From NCBI RefSeq assembly GCF_017352115.1, contig NZ_CP071448.1:4327001-4391000 (forward strand): DNA of 64,000 nucleotides. Direction: 5' to 3'. This DNA comes from Flavobacterium endoglycinae. Lineage in GTDB: Bacteria; Bacteroidota; Bacteroidia; Flavobacteriales; Flavobacteriaceae. The notes under the pieces were generated by a model that had not been told where the DNA came from, did no database searches, and worked only from the letters and a program-made list of their open reading frames with translations. The translations under genes were made by a program, and so were the position numbers. Shown in pieces: positions 49,931 through 58,552 of this stretch; within the stretch, counting starts at the first letter, position 1, and each line of letters opens with the position of its first letter.

Positions 49931-50581
49931 ATGACCCAAATTCTATACGCTTACATATCTGAAGAAAATCATCAATATCTTGTAAAAAAGTATCTTGATG
50001 ATTTTCCTGAAGATTTTCAAAAAAAAGTATTAGCCTATAAACGCTGGCAGGATGCTCAGCTGTCTCTTTTGGGGAGATTACTGCTTAAAATAGGACTTCA
50101 TAATAAGAATAAAGAGTATAAAAATAAAACTATTAGCTATACAGGATATCAAAAACCATATTTAGCAGACTGCTCTGTTACGTTTAATATTTCTCATGCA
50201 GGCGAAATAGTAGTTTGTGTGCTTTCGGAAAACCTTGATATTGGGGTTGATATTGAAATTTTATCCGATATTTCGATCGAAGATTATGAATCACTTATGA
50301 CCAAAAGAGAACTTTCTTTTATAAAGAATGAAGTTGATAACAAAGTGGCTTTTTTTGATTATTGGACACAGAAAGAAGCCGTAATAAAAGCAAATGGAAA
50401 AGGCCTTTCTATTCCTTTAAAATCTTTTGAAATTATCAATAATAAAACAGTAATTGATAAAGAAAGTTTTTTTCTTAAAAAAGTTCATTTAGACCAGAAT
50501 TACAGATGTCATATTGCATTTAAAAATGCTTTAGATCCAACAATAGAAAACCCCAGAATTGTTCAATTATGCGATTTGTGA
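49931..50581 (+). CDS. Sfp-type 4'-phosphopantetheinyl transferase
   Basis: The 216-residue enzyme moves phosphopantetheine from CoA onto the serine of PCP and ACP domains, making the synthetases active. Diagnostic motifs are NISHAG, GVDIE (Asp107, Glu109, magnesium ligands) and WTQKEAVIKANGKG (Lys148, Glu149). The length is typical of the Sfp/Gsp group. It is the last gene of the operon and is followed by a hairpin terminator. Confidence 0.95.
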   Translation: MTQILYAYISEENHQYLVKKYLDDFPEDFQKKVLAYKRWQDAQLSLLGRLLLKIGLHNKNKEYKNKTISYTGYQKPYLADCSVTFNISHAGEIVVCVLSENLDIGVDIEILSDISIEDYESLMTKRELSFIKNEVDNKVAFFDYWTQKEAVIKANGKGLSIPLKSFEIINNKTVIDKESFFLKKVHLDQNYRCHIAFKNALDPTIENPRIVQLCDL

Positions 50582-50689
50582 CGCTTTTTTCTCATGCAGA
50601 TTTTATGTTAGCATTTGTGATTGATTACAGATTGGAAAAATATTAAAATTCTTCAGATATTGATTTTGCATAAATCAACTTAAAATAAA

Positions 50690-50716
50690 AAAGTCCTAAT
50701 CAGAGATTAAGACTTT
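50690..50716. terminator. Hairpin terminator closing the NRPS-PKS operon and the convergent oxidoreductase gene
   Basis: An 11-base stem (AAGTCCTAATC, loop AGA, GATTAAGACTT, one C-A mismatch) lies 110 bases after the PPTase stop and about 80 bases beyond the end of the minus-strand gene. The minus-strand transcript would end in a long U-run (GACTTTTTTATTTT). The plus-strand side has only a short one. Confidence 0.75.
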
Positions 50717-50793
50717 CAGCCTAAAATGGCAAATTTAAAGCTGCTTTACTTGAAAAACTTACGAGTCTTTCGCTGCCTATTTGGATTGGAAAA

Positions 50794-53160
50794 CTACATG
50801 TGTTTTATCTTTTGATAAATATTGGGATCGTGTTTTTTTACTTTTATTTTCACGTATTTAGAGGCCGGCATATTACTTTCTTTTACCACATTATTTACAG
50901 AAACTAAAACATTTGTTTCAGGAAAATAAGTAACGGTATTTCGCTCTGGAATCTGATAAGAAACAATAATAAATAAAGGTGCAATTCTTTCGATACCATC
51001 ATTATAATTAAATAAATCTACTGTATCGCCAGCTTTAAATCCCGCTTTCTCAATGTCATTTTGATTCATAAAAATAACACGTCGTTCATTTTTTATACCA
51101 CGATAGCGGTCATCTAGACCATAAATAGTGGTATTAAACTGATCGTGTGTTCGAGTAGTTGCCATCATATATTCATCTGGCTCCAATTCATTATCTGGAA
51201 TTTCAGTCAAAGTAAAGGCTGCGCGGTCAGCTGCTTCCTTGGCATTGAATTTACCATGTCGCGGAGCATTTGGCAGATAAAAACCACCTTTTTCCCGAAC
51301 TCTGGTATTGTAATTTTCAAAACCTGGAATACAATTTTCAATAGCTTCTCTCACGGCATCATAACTGTCGTGATAACGCTGCCAATCTATGACTGATTTA
51401 TTTCCAAGCGTTGCCATAGCCATACGGCAGACAATTTGCATTTCGTTTATCAATTGATCTGATATAGGTTTTAATACTCCTTTTGAGGACTGTACAACGC
51501 CCATAGAGTTTTCGGTACTAATAATCTGTACTTCATTGTTTACAATATCCATATCGCTTCTGGAAAGTGTAGGAAGTATAAGAGATTCTTTTCCGTGTAC
51601 TAAATGACCTCTATTAAGTTTTGTAGACACGCATACCAGTAGTTTCAATTTTCGGAAAGCTTCTGCAGTATACGTTGTATCTGGTGCAGCCGACAAAAAA
51701 TTGCCACCCATGCAGAACATAAATTTTACTTTTTCTTCGTGAATCGCTTTTATCGTTCCAACAACATCATAGCCATGAGTTCTAGGCGGATTAAATCCAA
51801 AATAAGCCTGAAGACGATCTAATTGCTCATTAGTAGGTTTCTCATCAATAAGCATGGTTCTGTTTCCCTGTACATTGCTATGTCCACGAACGGGGCACAC
51901 CCCAGCACCGGGTTTGCCAATACTTCCTTTAATCAATAAAATATTGACAATTTCTCTAATCATATCAACGCCATTAGGCTGCTGTGTTAATCCCATTCCC
52001 CAGCAGATAATAATTCGTTTTTTGAAGGCCAGTATTTCTGCTGCTTCGATAATTAAATTTTTAGGAACGCCAGAGAGAAAAGCAAGATGATCTAAATCTA
52101 AATTTTCAAATTGTTTCTGAAAATTCTCAAAACCAGTTGTTTTGTCTTTAATGAATTCATGATCAAAAACTTCACCCGGATTTTTCTTTTCCAATTCAAT
52201 TAACAAAAGTTCAATAGCTTTTAAAAGCGCCATATCGCCATTTATTTTTATGGGAAGAAAAAGATCCGTAAGTTTTCCACCAGAACCTATTATTCCCTTT
52301 ATGGCCTGCGGATTATGAAATCCCATTAAACCCGCCTCGGGCAATGGATTAACGGCAATAATTTTTGCTCCGTTTTTTTTGCCTTTTTCTAATGCACTAA
52401 GCATTCGCGGAGCATTAGTGCCAGGATTCTGTCCGATGATTACAATTACATCGGTATCATAAAAATCTTCTAAAGTAACAGTTCCTTTCCCAATGCCTAT
52501 TGTCGTTTTTAAAGCAGTTCCGGATGTTTCGTGGCACATATTGGAACAATCCGGCATGTTGTTAGTTCCGAATTCTTTTGCAAATAGCTGATAGAGAAAA
52601 GAAGCCTCATTACTGGTTCTTCCCGAAGTATAGAAAGCAGCTTCATTGGGAGATTCAAGCGCATTTAAATGAGAAGCAATTTTTGCAAAAGCATCTTCCC
52701 AGCTAATGGGTTGATAATGTGTACCGCCAATAGGTAAATATACAGGCTCTGTCAGTCTTCCCATTTTTCCAATCTGGTAATCATCTAATTGTGAAAGACT
52801 ATATACAGAATTTTCTTTAAAGAAGGCAGCGGTAACTTTTTTTGTTGTGGCTTCTTCTGCTAAAGCTTTAGCTCCATTTTCGCAATATTCGCCCAAAGAA
52901 GAACGATCGTCATCTGGATCTGGCCATGCACAGCTTGAGCAGTCAAAACCTCCCTTCTGATTCATTTTAAACAAAGCTTTACCACCTCTAAGAATTGCCT
53001 TGTCTTCAATTAGATCACTCATGGCAGCCATTACAGCCGGAATACCTGCAGCCCATTTTTCTACTTTTGTTACTTTAAGTTTGGAAAGCTGGTATGGATT
53101 TTCCGCTACAGGTACTTTATTGGTTAAATGATCTGTATTTTGTTGTTGATCTTCCTTCAT
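50794..53160 (-). CDS. FdhF/YdeP-family molybdopterin oxidoreductase
   Basis: This 788-residue molybdoenzyme resembles the YdeP/FdhF-like branch of the formate dehydrogenase family. It has cysteines near the N-terminus (FDCSSCAWPDP, Cys74 and Cys77, Cys93) probably involved in an Fe-S centre. Molybdopterin-binding segments include SNMCHETSG, IGQNPGTNAP and VRGHSNVQGN. A C-terminal MopB-binding domain begins near residue 665. No twin-arginine signal or membrane anchor is seen, so it is cytoplasmic. The sulfurtransferase gene fdhD lies 45 bases upstream and is likely co-transcribed. The physiological substrate of YdeP-type enzymes is uncertain, so formate oxidation is not claimed. Confidence 0.9.
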   Translation of the reverse strand: MKEDQQQNTDHLTNKVPVAENPYQLSKLKVTKVEKWAAGIPAVMAAMSDLIEDKAILRGGKALFKMNQKGGFDCSSCAWPDPDDDRSSLGEYCENGAKALAEEATTKKVTAAFFKENSVYSLSQLDDYQIGKMGRLTEPVYLPIGGTHYQPISWEDAFAKIASHLNALESPNEAAFYTSGRTSNEASFLYQLFAKEFGTNNMPDCSNMCHETSGTALKTTIGIGKGTVTLEDFYDTDVIVIIGQNPGTNAPRMLSALEKGKKNGAKIIAVNPLPEAGLMGFHNPQAIKGIIGSGGKLTDLFLPIKINGDMALLKAIELLLIELEKKNPGEVFDHEFIKDKTTGFENFQKQFENLDLDHLAFLSGVPKNLIIEAAEILAFKKRIIICWGMGLTQQPNGVDMIREIVNILLIKGSIGKPGAGVCPVRGHSNVQGNRTMLIDEKPTNEQLDRLQAYFGFNPPRTHGYDVVGTIKAIHEEKVKFMFCMGGNFLSAAPDTTYTAEAFRKLKLLVCVSTKLNRGHLVHGKESLILPTLSRSDMDIVNNEVQIISTENSMGVVQSSKGVLKPISDQLINEMQIVCRMAMATLGNKSVIDWQRYHDSYDAVREAIENCIPGFENYNTRVREKGGFYLPNAPRHGKFNAKEAADRAAFTLTEIPDNELEPDEYMMATTRTHDQFNTTIYGLDDRYRGIKNERRVIFMNQNDIEKAGFKAGDTVDLFNYNDGIERIAPLFIIVSYQIPERNTVTYFPETNVLVSVNNVVKESNMPASKYVKIKVKKHDPNIYQKIKHM

Positions 53161-53205
53161 TACATTTAGGTTTAATTGCTATGGCATGATACGGACTAAT
53201 TTCTT

Positions 53206-54078
53206 TCAATCAGTGACAATGATTGTTTGATGAGAAGAACTGTATATGTTAAATCTATTTTCTTTGAGAAATCCTAAAAGCGTGATATTAAATTCAGCGG
53301 CAAGTTCGACAGCTAGACTAGACGGTGCTCCAATTGCAGCAATAATAGAAATACCTGCCATTGCCGCTTTTTGAATGAGCTCAAAACTAGCTCTTCCGCT
53401 CAAGAGTAAAATGTGCTCATTTAATGGCAGTAAACGGTTTGTAAGTGATCTGCCGATTAATTTGTCTAAAGCATTGTGTCTTCCCACATCTTCAGTTAAA
53501 AGAATCAAGTCGCCTTGTATATTGAAAAGGCCTGATGCATGAAGTCCTCCAGTTGAATCAAAATCGCTTTGAGCCTTTCTTAATTTTTCAGGCAGTTGAT
53601 AAAATACCGAAGCCTTAATCATAAATGAAGGTCGTGCTCTATTCATAAAAGGGCTAACGGTTTTTATAGATTCAATAGAACTTTTTCCGCATACACCACA
53701 GCTTGAGGTAGTATAGAAATTGCGGTCTGTCTGCATTAGATTTGGAACGAAATTTTCCTTTAAATCCACCTGAACGATATTTTGTTTTTGAGAGACGCAA
53801 TTCATTTTTACACCATAAGCATTCTCTATGTTTTCAAAAGAAGTAATAATTCCTTCCGTAAATAGAAAACCAACTGCCAGATCAACATCATTACCGGGAG
53901 TTCGCATGGTAACCGAAATGTTTTTTTGGATCCTCTCAGCATTGGAAACATACGACAACCTAATTTCAAGAGGTTCTTCAACTGAAAGCGTATCTAAAAA
54001 GGACGAGATGGACGTGTTATTTATTTTTTGCACACTCATCTGTTTGATGGAAACTAATTCTGGATACTGTATTTCCAT
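53206..54078 (-). CDS. fdhD: FdhD, sulfurtransferase for molybdoenzyme maturation
   Basis: This 290-residue accessory protein passes sulfur from a cysteine desulfurase to the molybdenum cofactor before insertion into formate-dehydrogenase-type enzymes. It shows the diagnostic CGVC motif (Cys127, Cys130), FDSTGGLHASG, EDVGRHNALDK and LSGRASFELI. It precedes the oxidoreductase gene in the same direction, which fits a maturation pair. I noted no convincing promoter in the 121 bases upstream. Confidence 0.95.
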   Translation of the reverse strand: MEIQYPELVSIKQMSVQKINNTSISSFLDTLSVEEPLEIRLSYVSNAERIQKNISVTMRTPGNDVDLAVGFLFTEGIITSFENIENAYGVKMNCVSQKQNIVQVDLKENFVPNLMQTDRNFYTTSSCGVCGKSSIESIKTVSPFMNRARPSFMIKASVFYQLPEKLRKAQSDFDSTGGLHASGLFNIQGDLILLTEDVGRHNALDKLIGRSLTNRLLPLNEHILLLSGRASFELIQKAAMAGISIIAAIGAPSSLAVELAAEFNITLLGFLKENRFNIYSSSHQTIIVTD

Positions 54079-54199
54079 AACATCGAAATTAAGATTGATA
54101 CGTAAATTTAATTAATATTGGATTAAAAATCGTTTCTGCTTAATTAAATTATTGGTTTTTTAATTTATGAATCTTCATATAATCTATCACTACTTAATT

Positions 54200-55603
54200 T
54201 TAAATATTAACCGATGCTTTTCCTGATGCAATCGTATAGGCTTCCTTTAATACTTCCGAATAGGTAGGATGAGCATAACAAATAGAAGCCATGTCTTGAG
54301 CCGTTACTTCATATTCTAAACCAACCACAGCTTGAGCAATTAAATCAGCTGCTCTTGCTCCAATGATATGCACACCTAAAAGTTCTCCGTATTTAGGTTC
54401 CGAAAGTACTTTTACAAAACCTTCTGTTTCCATTCCTGCTCTGGCTCTGGCATTAACCGCAAAAGGGAATTTGCCAATGTTGTAAAGAGTTCCTTGTTTC
54501 TTTAATTCCTCCTCAGTAGCACCAACCGAAGCAACTTCCGGCCAAGTGTACACAACCGATGGGATTTTGTTATAATGAATGTGCGGTTTTTGACCATCAA
54601 TTCTTTCTACTACAAATACGGCTTCTTCCTCTGCTTTGTGAGCCAGCATAGCACCTCCAATAACATCACCAATGGCAAAAATATTTGGTGAAGTAGTCTG
54701 AAGCAATTCGTTTACCTTAATTGTTCCATTTGCATTTAATTCTATTTTAGTATTTTCTAAACCTAAATTTGTCAAATAAGGTTTTCTGCCCACAGCAACC
54801 AAAACGTAATCAGCAGTTAATTCTTGGGCAATGTCTTGTTTATTTTTAAAATATACTTTGGCTTTGTCACCTATATTTTCGGCTTTGTATACACTATGCT
54901 GCAGTTTAATTTCTATTCCTTCTTTTGTTAAAATTTTGGTCAAAGTATTTCCTAATTCTCTGTCCATGTTCGCAATCAGGTTATCGGCATACTCTAAAAT
55001 AGTTACTTTGGTTCCTATTCTATTAAAAATAGAAGCCATTTCTACACCAATAACACCGCCGCCAATGATGACAATGCTTTCTGGTTTTTCTTTCATTGCC
55101 AGCGCTTCGGTAGAAGTGATGATTCTTTTTTTGTCGATTACGACACCAGGAATAGTCGCGGGTTTTGACCCTGTAGCAATAATGTATTTCTTTGATTTTA
55201 TGATCGTTTCCTTCTGATCAGCGTGCGATACTTTTAAAGTTTCAGTATTTAAAAACGAACCAACTCCGTGTAAGACCTTGATTTTATTTTTATTCATCAA
55301 ATACTCTAAACCTTGAGTGTTTTTACTTACTACATCTGTCTTACGTTTATATAGTTGTTCAAAATTAAGTTGGACATCAGATAGCTCAATGCCATGTGTT
55401 TTGAAACTGTGAACAGCTTCTGCATAATGATGTGTGCTGTCTAAAAGAGCTTTTGTAGGAATGCACCCAACATTGGTGCATGTGCCGCCTAACGTACTAT
55501 ATTTTTCAATTAAAACTGTTTTATATCCCAGCTGCACACTTCTTATCGCTGCAACGTATCCGCCAGGACCTGATCCTATAACGGCAATATCAAATTCTTC
55601 CAT
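54200..55603 (-). CDS. lpdA: Dihydrolipoyl dehydrogenase
   Basis: The 467-residue flavoprotein is the E3 component of 2-oxo-acid dehydrogenase complexes and reoxidises dihydrolipoamide with NAD. The N-terminus has the FAD motif GSGPGGYVAA, and the redox disulfide sits in GGTCTNVGCIPTK (Cys42, Cys47). A second Rossmann motif IIGGGVIGVE binds NAD. The C-terminal HPTYSE places the catalytic dyad His445/Glu450. Length and motifs are all normal for the family. It stands apart from any E1/E2 genes. Its 244-base upstream region holds two similar palindromes that may be repressor sites. Confidence 0.95.
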   Translation of the reverse strand: MEEFDIAVIGSGPGGYVAAIRSVQLGYKTVLIEKYSTLGGTCTNVGCIPTKALLDSTHHYAEAVHSFKTHGIELSDVQLNFEQLYKRKTDVVSKNTQGLEYLMNKNKIKVLHGVGSFLNTETLKVSHADQKETIIKSKKYIIATGSKPATIPGVVIDKKRIITSTEALAMKEKPESIVIIGGGVIGVEMASIFNRIGTKVTILEYADNLIANMDRELGNTLTKILTKEGIEIKLQHSVYKAENIGDKAKVYFKNKQDIAQELTADYVLVAVGRKPYLTNLGLENTKIELNANGTIKVNELLQTTSPNIFAIGDVIGGAMLAHKAEEEAVFVVERIDGQKPHIHYNKIPSVVYTWPEVASVGATEEELKKQGTLYNIGKFPFAVNARARAGMETEGFVKVLSEPKYGELLGVHIIGARAADLIAQAVVGLEYEVTAQDMASICYAHPTYSEVLKEAYTIASGKASVNI

Positions 55604-55635
55604 TTATTTTTTTAGTTTTTATATTTATAAAATAA

Positions 55636-55645
55636 ACCAATCGGT
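55636..55645. promoter_or_regulatory. Imperfect palindrome, possible TetR-type half of a paired operator
   Basis: ACCAATCGGT lies within AATAAACC-A-ATCGGT-CTTTTTT, 33 bases before the lpdA start codon. It differs by one base from the perfect palindrome at 55778-55787 and shares its flanks (AATAAACC before, T-run after). The identity of any regulator is unknown. Confidence 0.4.
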
Positions 55646-55757
55646 CTTTTTTTTGAGCAAAAAAAATTACACTTTAAATTTCATAATCTTTTTTTCTAAG
55701 AATGACATGATCTTATATTTTAAAATTTCAACATTTATTTTCTTAGAGATTAGACTG

Positions 55758-55765
55758 CAAAAATA
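55758..55765 (-). promoter_or_regulatory. Candidate Bacteroidetes -7 element for lpdA
   Basis: Read on the minus strand this is TATTTTTG, matching the TAnnTTTG consensus, about 155 bases before the lpdA start. No clear -33 TTG box is visible at the usual distance. The palindrome at 55778-55787 would overlap the spacer, as a repressor site might. Confidence 0.35.
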
Positions 55766-55777
55766 AGAAAAAAATAA

Positions 55778-55787
55778 ACCGATCGGT
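55778..55787. promoter_or_regulatory. Perfect palindrome ACCGATCGGT, possible TetR-type operator
   Basis: This perfect 10-base palindrome has the same flanks as the site at 55636. It sits directly upstream of a candidate -7 box for lpdA. Palindromes of this form are typical TetR/AcrR targets, but no TetR gene is present in the window. Confidence 0.45.
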
Positions 55788-55847
55788 ATTTTTTTGTTGT
55801 AAAAAGAAATCTTATATTCCGTTTTATTTATTGATTGTTGTTTGTTC

Positions 55848-57509
55848 TTATTTTAGCACAGCTGGCAAAATATAATCTCCGATAATTGTATCGGCTTGAG
55901 GATGTCCGTACGCTTTGTTATATGCTTTTGACGTAATGATAATCACAAGCGGAAGTTCTTTAAAGATTATAAACTGATTACCTCCGTTTCCGGCGCAATA
56001 GAAATATTCATATTTTTTACCTTCATAAGCAATAGTTTTATTCCAAAACAAATACCCATAAAACTGATTGTCCCTTTCTGGAATTTGTATCTGGCGTGTA
56101 AAAGTTTTATGTATCCATTCAGGAGAAAGTATTTGTTTACCGTTCCACACACCATTATTTTTATACAATTGCGCATATTTGGCATATTCCAATGAGGTCA
56201 TTTGTAAGCTTCCTGCGGTATTGACCACTTTTTGTGGAGTGTATTGCCATTGGTACTGATTGATGTTTAAAGGTTTAAAAAGCCTTTCTGCAGCATATTT
56301 TTCCAGCCCTTCAGGAATAGACTTGTCCAGAATGTCGCCAAGTAATACAACTCCTGCAGTAAAATAATCCCATTGGCCGCCGTTAGTTTTGGCTTTATCC
56401 ATTGGTAAGTTCAATGCAAATTTGACCCAATTTTCGCTTGGATACATATTTTCTTCGTTTCCCGGAGAATCTCCGCGAATGTCTGATCCGTCAAAAGCCG
56501 AACTCATGGTTAATAAATCTTTTAATTTTATACTGTCTTTTTTAACCTCATAATTGTCGAACTGTTTTAAATCGTAGAACTTTTTCAAAGTTTGATTTTC
56601 ATCTTTAATAAATCCATCTTGTATGGCAAGTCCCATCAATGTCGAAGTAAATGATTTTCCTGCTGATCGTGTATCGTGTAGTGTATTTCTATCAGCATTA
56701 TTAAAATACTCTTCGAGCATAAGTTTGCCTTCACGTATCACCACTATACTTGTTATTTCCTTCAAATTGTAATTGGCAATGGTGACATTTAACAATTCAA
56801 TTTTCTTTTTATCAAACGGAAAGTTCGAAATTTCCCAATCGCTGTTGGGTTGTATGGGCTGAACTTCGATTTGCTTTGCGGTTAGCTTAGGTGTTTTTAT
56901 AATCAATTGCACTTGACCTTCGGCAATTAAATTTCCTGTTTTTACAGGTGTATTTTCATCTAATTTTATATAAGGTCTGATTTCAATTTTAAACAAATGT
57001 TTTCCATCAGTTAATGCTTTTTTTCCGCCATTTTCCTTAAATCGGTCAAACATATTCATCGCCCACCAATCTTCGCCTTTTGTGCTCGTCAGCGGAACTC
57101 TAAAAGTAGTTGAAGTATTCTTGTTTCCGCCTGACCCGAAATTACAGCCATGATGAATATTTTCGGTATAAATTAGTTTGTTATCTACATAAAAAGAAAA
57201 CTGAAGATTTCCTGATTTTAGCAATTTTTCTGGAGATAAGTCCGGCGCTAATTGATGCAGATAATTGGCAACAGAATTCTGCATAAAAACTCTGATATTT
57301 AAATCTGATCTATATTTGAGTTCATAAGATTTTAAAATATCCGATGGTTGGTATTGATCTAATGGAATGTTTCCATTCATAAAGGTAATTTTACCAATAT
57401 TAGCTTTATGAAGTTCGTTTTTGATTGTGTCTATCTTATAAAGATCACTATTTTGAGCGATTGCAATGCTGTAAAGAGGCAGGAATACTAGTAACAGAAT
57501 TCGTTTCAT
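55848..57509 (-). CDS. Secreted serine hydrolase (S12/beta-lactamase class C-like)
   Basis: The 553-residue protein has a signal peptide (about 1-19, ending IAIAQ). An N-terminal beta-rich region of about 225 residues is followed by a penicillin-binding/beta-lactamase-fold domain. The nucleophile motif SxxK is Ser282-Ala-Gly-Lys285. A C-terminal GNGGNQF probably takes the place of the KTG strand. No membrane helices follow the catalytic domain. Likely a periplasmic or outer-membrane esterase or peptidase; the substrate is unknown. Although it is a serine hydrolase near an NRPS cluster, unrelated genes separate them. Confidence 0.88.
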   Translation of the reverse strand: MKRILLLVFLPLYSIAIAQNSDLYKIDTIKNELHKANIGKITFMNGNIPLDQYQPSDILKSYELKYRSDLNIRVFMQNSVANYLHQLAPDLSPEKLLKSGNLQFSFYVDNKLIYTENIHHGCNFGSGGNKNTSTTFRVPLTSTKGEDWWAMNMFDRFKENGGKKALTDGKHLFKIEIRPYIKLDENTPVKTGNLIAEGQVQLIIKTPKLTAKQIEVQPIQPNSDWEISNFPFDKKKIELLNVTIANYNLKEITSIVVIREGKLMLEEYFNNADRNTLHDTRSAGKSFTSTLMGLAIQDGFIKDENQTLKKFYDLKQFDNYEVKKDSIKLKDLLTMSSAFDGSDIRGDSPGNEENMYPSENWVKFALNLPMDKAKTNGGQWDYFTAGVVLLGDILDKSIPEGLEKYAAERLFKPLNINQYQWQYTPQKVVNTAGSLQMTSLEYAKYAQLYKNNGVWNGKQILSPEWIHKTFTRQIQIPERDNQFYGYLFWNKTIAYEGKKYEYFYCAGNGGNQFIIFKELPLVIIITSKAYNKAYGHPQADTIIGDYILPAVLK

Positions 57510-57587
57510 AGTTTGTTTTCTAAAGATTAAAAGGCAAAACTACAGTTCTATGTACATTGAAAATTGTATAAAATTAACATCGTAATT

Positions 57588-58397
57588 TTATTTACTAAAA
57601 AGCAATTTTTTATGATCTGAAGGTTTCATGTCGTTTACTTCCTTAAAACAGCGATTGAAATGGCTTTGATCTGAAAAGCCGCATTGATACGCAATTTCGG
57701 TAAAAGACTGGTTTTGTAATGCCATTAGAGACAACGCTTTTTCAACCTTTAATTTTCGGATGTATTCTCCTAAAGTGCAATTAAAATATTTAGAAAAATC
57801 TCTTGAAAGGTGCATTGGATGTACGTTTATCATTTTTGATAAAACCTCAAGAGTCAGGTTTTCTGCAAATTGTTCTCGGAGAATTTCATCGATTTGAGTT
57901 ACCCATTTTGGTTTTTTGTGTAAAATACCTTGGCTGTCATTTTTTAACTGAGATAAAATTTCCAATAATAAACTCTGTGTCGAAATAGAAGCATCAGTAT
58001 CTAGTTTAGACGCCCTGAAAATTTTATACATCAATAACTTAATCAACGGATTTCCAATTTTACTGCTTCCTTCCAAAGTTTCGTTATTCAGCCCCAGCGT
58101 ATCGAACCATTTTTTCTCAATTTCAAGATGAAAACCTCTTGTAAATCCTTCAGGTTTTATATTATAATGTGCATCCTGCCAATTATGAAATAATAAACTT
58201 CCTGGCGAACAATCATAAATCTCTTTTTTATTGCCTTCTATCACATTTCCTTGCAGAATAAAAGTAAAATAAGCATGTTCATGGTAATGCCAATCTACTT
58301 TAGGATGCGTGTATACAGTATCAGTCAAAGTAATGCCATCCAAGCAAATGGTTTTATGGGTATCACCATAGAATTCTCCTTTCTGCGAATGTTTCAT
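57588..58397 (-). CDS. AraC-family transcriptional regulator
   Basis: The 269-residue protein has an N-terminal cupin-like sensing domain (YHEHAYFTFILQG) and a C-terminal pair of helix-turn-helix motifs (about 165-265), including the family signature FTEIAYQCGFSDQSHFNRCFK. It lies 78 bases upstream of the serine hydrolase gene in the same direction and is divergent from the aldehyde dehydrogenase gene. Either may be its target. The effector is not known. Confidence 0.92.
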   Translation of the reverse strand: MKHSQKGEFYGDTHKTICLDGITLTDTVYTHPKVDWHYHEHAYFTFILQGNVIEGNKKEIYDCSPGSLLFHNWQDAHYNIKPEGFTRGFHLEIEKKWFDTLGLNNETLEGSSKIGNPLIKLLMYKIFRASKLDTDASISTQSLLLEILSQLKNDSQGILHKKPKWVTQIDEILREQFAENLTLEVLSKMINVHPMHLSRDFSKYFNCTLGEYIRKLKVEKALSLMALQNQSFTEIAYQCGFSDQSHFNRCFKEVNDMKPSDHKKLLFSK

Positions 58398-58552
58398 GAC
58401 TAATTACGTGCTCTACTTGTGATTTACAATCTCCTATAAGTTAGAATCTACACAAATGTATTGATTTCATGAAGATGATAAATTAATTGTTTTAAAAATA
58501 ATTTGTACCTTTTATAAAGCTTTTAAAAATGTTATACGTTAAATAATTAGTT

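Noticed and set aside
54831..55217. Plus-strand open frame of 128 codons
   Set aside because: It lies antisense inside the well-supported lpdA gene and shows no recognisable domain.
55848..57509. S12 serine hydrolase as a ClbP-type prodrug peptidase of the cluster
   Set aside because: It has no C-terminal membrane helices, lies on the other strand and is separated from the operon by fdhD, lpdA and an oxidoreductase gene.
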